Shown piece by piece: positions 3,796-5,366 of a stretch of DNA of 5,366 nucleotides; position 1 is the stretch's first letter, and every line of letters starts with the position of its first letter. The DNA comes from Hyphomicrobiales bacterium (lineage in GTDB: Bacteria; Pseudomonadota; Alphaproteobacteria; Rhizobiales; Aestuariivirgaceae). The translations under genes and the position numbers were made by a program. Where the stretch lies: NCBI GenBank assembly GCA_003151375.1, contig PLXI01000069.1:1-5366 (forward strand), given 5' to 3'. Below the pieces are notes generated by a model. The model saw nothing but the letters and a program-made list of their open reading frames with translations, was not told the origin of the DNA and ran no database searches.

Positions 3796-4793
3796 GCCTC
3801 ATTTTCAATCTGGCAAAACCATTTCTGCACGCCCTTGATGCCGAGCAGGCCCATAGGCTTACGATCAAGGGCCTGCAATTGGCACCTGCCCTTGGCGCAG
3901 GCCCGATCAGCAATAGCAAATTGCAGCGCCGGGTTTTCGGTGTGGATTTTCCCAATCCGGTTGGCCTTGCCCCTGGCTTTGACAAAAACGCCGAAGTTCC
4001 TGATGCCATGTTGGCGCAAGGCTTCGGCTTTGTTGAGATCGGAACGGTGACACCCTTGCCGCAAGCCGGCAATGCGCGGCCAAGGTTGTTTCGCCTCACT
4101 GAAGACAATGCTGTGATCAACCGCATGGGGTTCAATAATGATGGTCAAGCAGTGGTATTACAGCGCCTGATTGACAGGCGTGGGCGCGGCGGCATCGTTG
4201 GGGTGAATGTGGGGGCCAACAAGGATTCAAGCGACCGCATTGGCGATTATGTCAAAGGCCTTGAAGCGTTTGAGGATGTGGCCTCCTACATCACCATCAA
4301 CATTTCTTCACCCAACACACCAGGCTTGCGCAATTTACAAAGCAGCGCCGATTTGCAAAAGCTGTTGGAGCGGGTGAATGCGGGGCGTAAATCACGCAAG
4401 CCCATATTGCTCAAAATCGCACCTGATCTGGCCGAGGCAGATTTGCAAGATGTGGCCCGGTTGTGTGGCGGCGGGGCCGTTGATGGTGTGATCATTTCCA
4501 ACACCACCCTTTCGCGGCCACCATTGAAATCCAAGCACGCTTCTGAAACTGGCGGGTTATCTGGCGCACCGCTGTTTGAGCTTTCAACGCAATGCTTGGC
4601 GCGGTTTCACCAGATGAGTGGCGGCAAAATTCCGCTGATCGGGGTTGGCGGCATCGGCGATGCAGCAACGGCTTTGGCAAAATTTAAGGCTGGAGCAAGT
4701 TTGATCCAGCTTTATTCAGCGCTGATTTACAAGGGGCCAGGGCTGGTTCAAGAAATCTGTGACGGAATTCAGAATGGGCTTTCAGGCAAATAA
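3792..4793 (+). CDS. pyrD: Quinone-dependent dihydroorotate dehydrogenase, class 2 (333 aa)
   Basis: Oxidises dihydroorotate to orotate with FMN and passes electrons to membrane quinone, the fourth step of de novo pyrimidine synthesis. The N-terminal helices (about 1-35, FLHALDAEQAHRLTIKGL) are the class 2 membrane/quinone entry extension. FMN and substrate motifs appear in order: GLAPGFDKN (58-66), GTVTPLPQAGN (84-94), RLFRL (98-102), NRMGFNNDG (110-118), VNVGANKDS (138-146), NISSPNTPGLR (170-180) with Ser173 as the class 2 catalytic base and Asn170/Asn175 contacting orotate, LKIAPDL (207-213), SNTT (236-239), GVGGIGD (284-290) and IQLYSALIYKGP (305-316). All key residues are intact and length is normal. 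Start ATG at 3792 overlaps the DUF952 stop; its own ribosome site is poor, so coupling is likely. Its 3' end overlaps the opposing gene by 25 bases. Confidence 0.97.
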   Translation: MSLIFNLAKPFLHALDAEQAHRLTIKGLQLAPALGAGPISNSKLQRRVFGVDFPNPVGLAPGFDKNAEVPDAMLAQGFGFVEIGTVTPLPQAGNARPRLFRLTEDNAVINRMGFNNDGQAVVLQRLIDRRGRGGIVGVNVGANKDSSDRIGDYVKGLEAFEDVASYITINISSPNTPGLRNLQSSADLQKLLERVNAGRKSRKPILLKIAPDLAEADLQDVARLCGGGAVDGVIISNTTLSRPPLKSKHASETGGLSGAPLFELSTQCLARFHQMSGGKIPLIGVGGIGDAATALAKFKAGASLIQLYSALIYKGPGLVQEICDGIQNGLSGK

Positions 4794-5366
4794 GTCTGAA
4801 ACACTTTCGCAGTGCTGCCATTTTCTTGCAATTGATCTAAAGCGTAATCAAATGCGGACTGAAGCGTGCTATCTTCTGGCCGCATCACCATCACGAGGCT
4901 CCTTGTGATGGTGGTTCTGTCTATAAACGCCCCACCAAAAGCTTCACAGCAGCCGCGCGCGTTTTCGCCCTTCAACCAAAAGGCCGAAAGGGTTGAATCG
5001 GCAAAGGCCAAATCAACGCCACCGGTGCGCAAGATTTCAAATAGAATCGCGTTGCTATCGAAGTCGATCAGTGACGAGCGACCAAAATTCTTTTTGAGGA
5101 ATTGTTCTTGGGCAGAATTATGCACCACCCCGAGGCGACGGCCAGCAAGAGACTTGGCATCCACACCGGCAAAAATTACGCCCACGCGTTTGATAAAGCG
5201 ACTGAAAGACAAATAATATGGCCGTGTTGTGCGTAAGCTTTGGCCTGAGATGCTTGTGGCACTTGGGCCACCCACAACCACATCACCTTGTTTTGATGCC
5301 AAACCCGGCAGCAGCGCTGCATAGTGCAGAAATTTCACATCACAAGTCAATTTGAGCAGCGCGCAG
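4769..5366 (-). CDS. Periplasmic solute-binding protein (SBP family 3), C-terminal 198 residues, cut by window edge
   Basis: The frame stays open to the right edge, so signal peptide and first lobe start are missing. Visible features are a first-lobe segment LLPGLASKQGDVVVGG, the PYY stretch near 5213-5221, the hinge to lobe two near RRLGVVHNSAQEQFL, the ILFEILRTGGVDLAFADS segment (Asp codon 4997-4999, the position that holds the ligand amino group in amino-acid receptors), a FWLKG then GCCEAFGG block, and the family-like end FQTYLPESPF. This matches ABC-type or stand-alone type 3 receptors common in Rhizobiales. The usual SITxER motif with its carboxylate-binding Arg is replaced by ATSISGQSL, so the ligand may not be an ordinary amino acid. 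A TTG at 5350 is an internal Leu codon, not the start. Its last 25 bases overlap the end of pyrD, convergent. Confidence 0.8.
   Translation of the reverse strand, partial: CALLKLTCDVKFLHYAALLPGLASKQGDVVVGGPSATSISGQSLRTTRPYYLSFSRFIKRVGVIFAGVDAKSLAGRRLGVVHNSAQEQFLKKNFGRSSLIDFDSNAILFEILRTGGVDLAFADSTLSAFWLKGENARGCCEAFGGAFIDRTTITRSLVMVMRPEDSTLQSAFDYALDQLQENGSTAKVFQTYLPESPF

Noticed and set aside
3702..4148. Minus-strand open frames opposite the start of pyrD
   Set aside because: They overlap the intact DUF952 and pyrD genes and their translations show no domain; antisense shadows.
4801..4835. Possible terminator after pyrD (CACT...AGTG or GCAG...CTGC followed by TTTTCTT)
   Set aside because: The stems are only 4 bp and lie inside the coding sequence of the opposing gene; too weak to call.
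1..5366. Search for CRISPR array, tRNA/rRNA, insertion sequence, prophage or toxin-antitoxin genes
   Set aside because: No spaced repeats, cloverleaf, transposase, integrase or paired small genes were seen; nearly all bases belong to the listed genes.

Overview
The window looks like chromosomal DNA of an alphaproteobacterium, most likely of the Hyphomicrobiales (Rhizobiales) type. This is inferred from family resemblance: a class 2 dihydroorotate dehydrogenase gene preceded by an overlapping DUF952 gene, a short XRE/S24 regulator of a type common in that class, and a Rhizobiales-style solute-binding protein. Base composition is roughly balanced. No phage, insertion sequence, CRISPR array, tRNA or rRNA is visible, and no gene-free stretch exceeds about 130 bases.

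Left half (1-2571, all minus strand, so read from right to left): an ECF sigma factor locus. The order of transcription is a Tat-exported metallo-beta-lactamase-fold hydrolase, a secreted tetratricopeptide protein with a CPDGC motif, a four-helix DoxX membrane protein, the ECF sigma factor, and the first 28 codons of a gene in the usual anti-sigma position, which runs off the left edge. Sigma and putative anti-sigma genes overlap as ATGA. The presumed effector genes come first and the sigma/anti-sigma pair last, as expected for a self-amplifying stress operon. Upstream of the hydrolase gene are a candidate ECF promoter (GGGAAT plus a CGTGTC-like -10), a small dyad in its spacer, and a long imperfect hairpin that ends two bases before the Shine-Dalgarno sequence. 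A second, perfect 12-bp hairpin separates the TPR gene from the DoxX gene.

Middle (2685-3450): a LexA-like XRE/S24 regulator (minus strand), which by its Ser/Lys pair and Ala-Gly bond may self-cleave. Its divergent upstream region carries a perfect 7+7 dyad, TATACCT-CT-AGGTATA, overlapping its likely -10 box, so autoregulation is probable.

Right half: DUF952 gene and pyrD on the plus strand, overlapping as ATGA. pyrD supplies the quinone-linked step of pyrimidine synthesis. It meets, tail to tail and with a 25-base overlap, a minus-strand periplasmic solute-binding protein gene whose N-terminus lies beyond the right edge and whose ligand motif departs from the usual amino-acid-binding form.

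The item most likely to hold new biology is the ECF operon: an exported hydrolase, a periplasmic TPR protein and a DoxX membrane protein under one sigma factor suggest a cell-envelope or periplasmic stress/detoxification module. Its signal and substrate cannot be read from the sequence.
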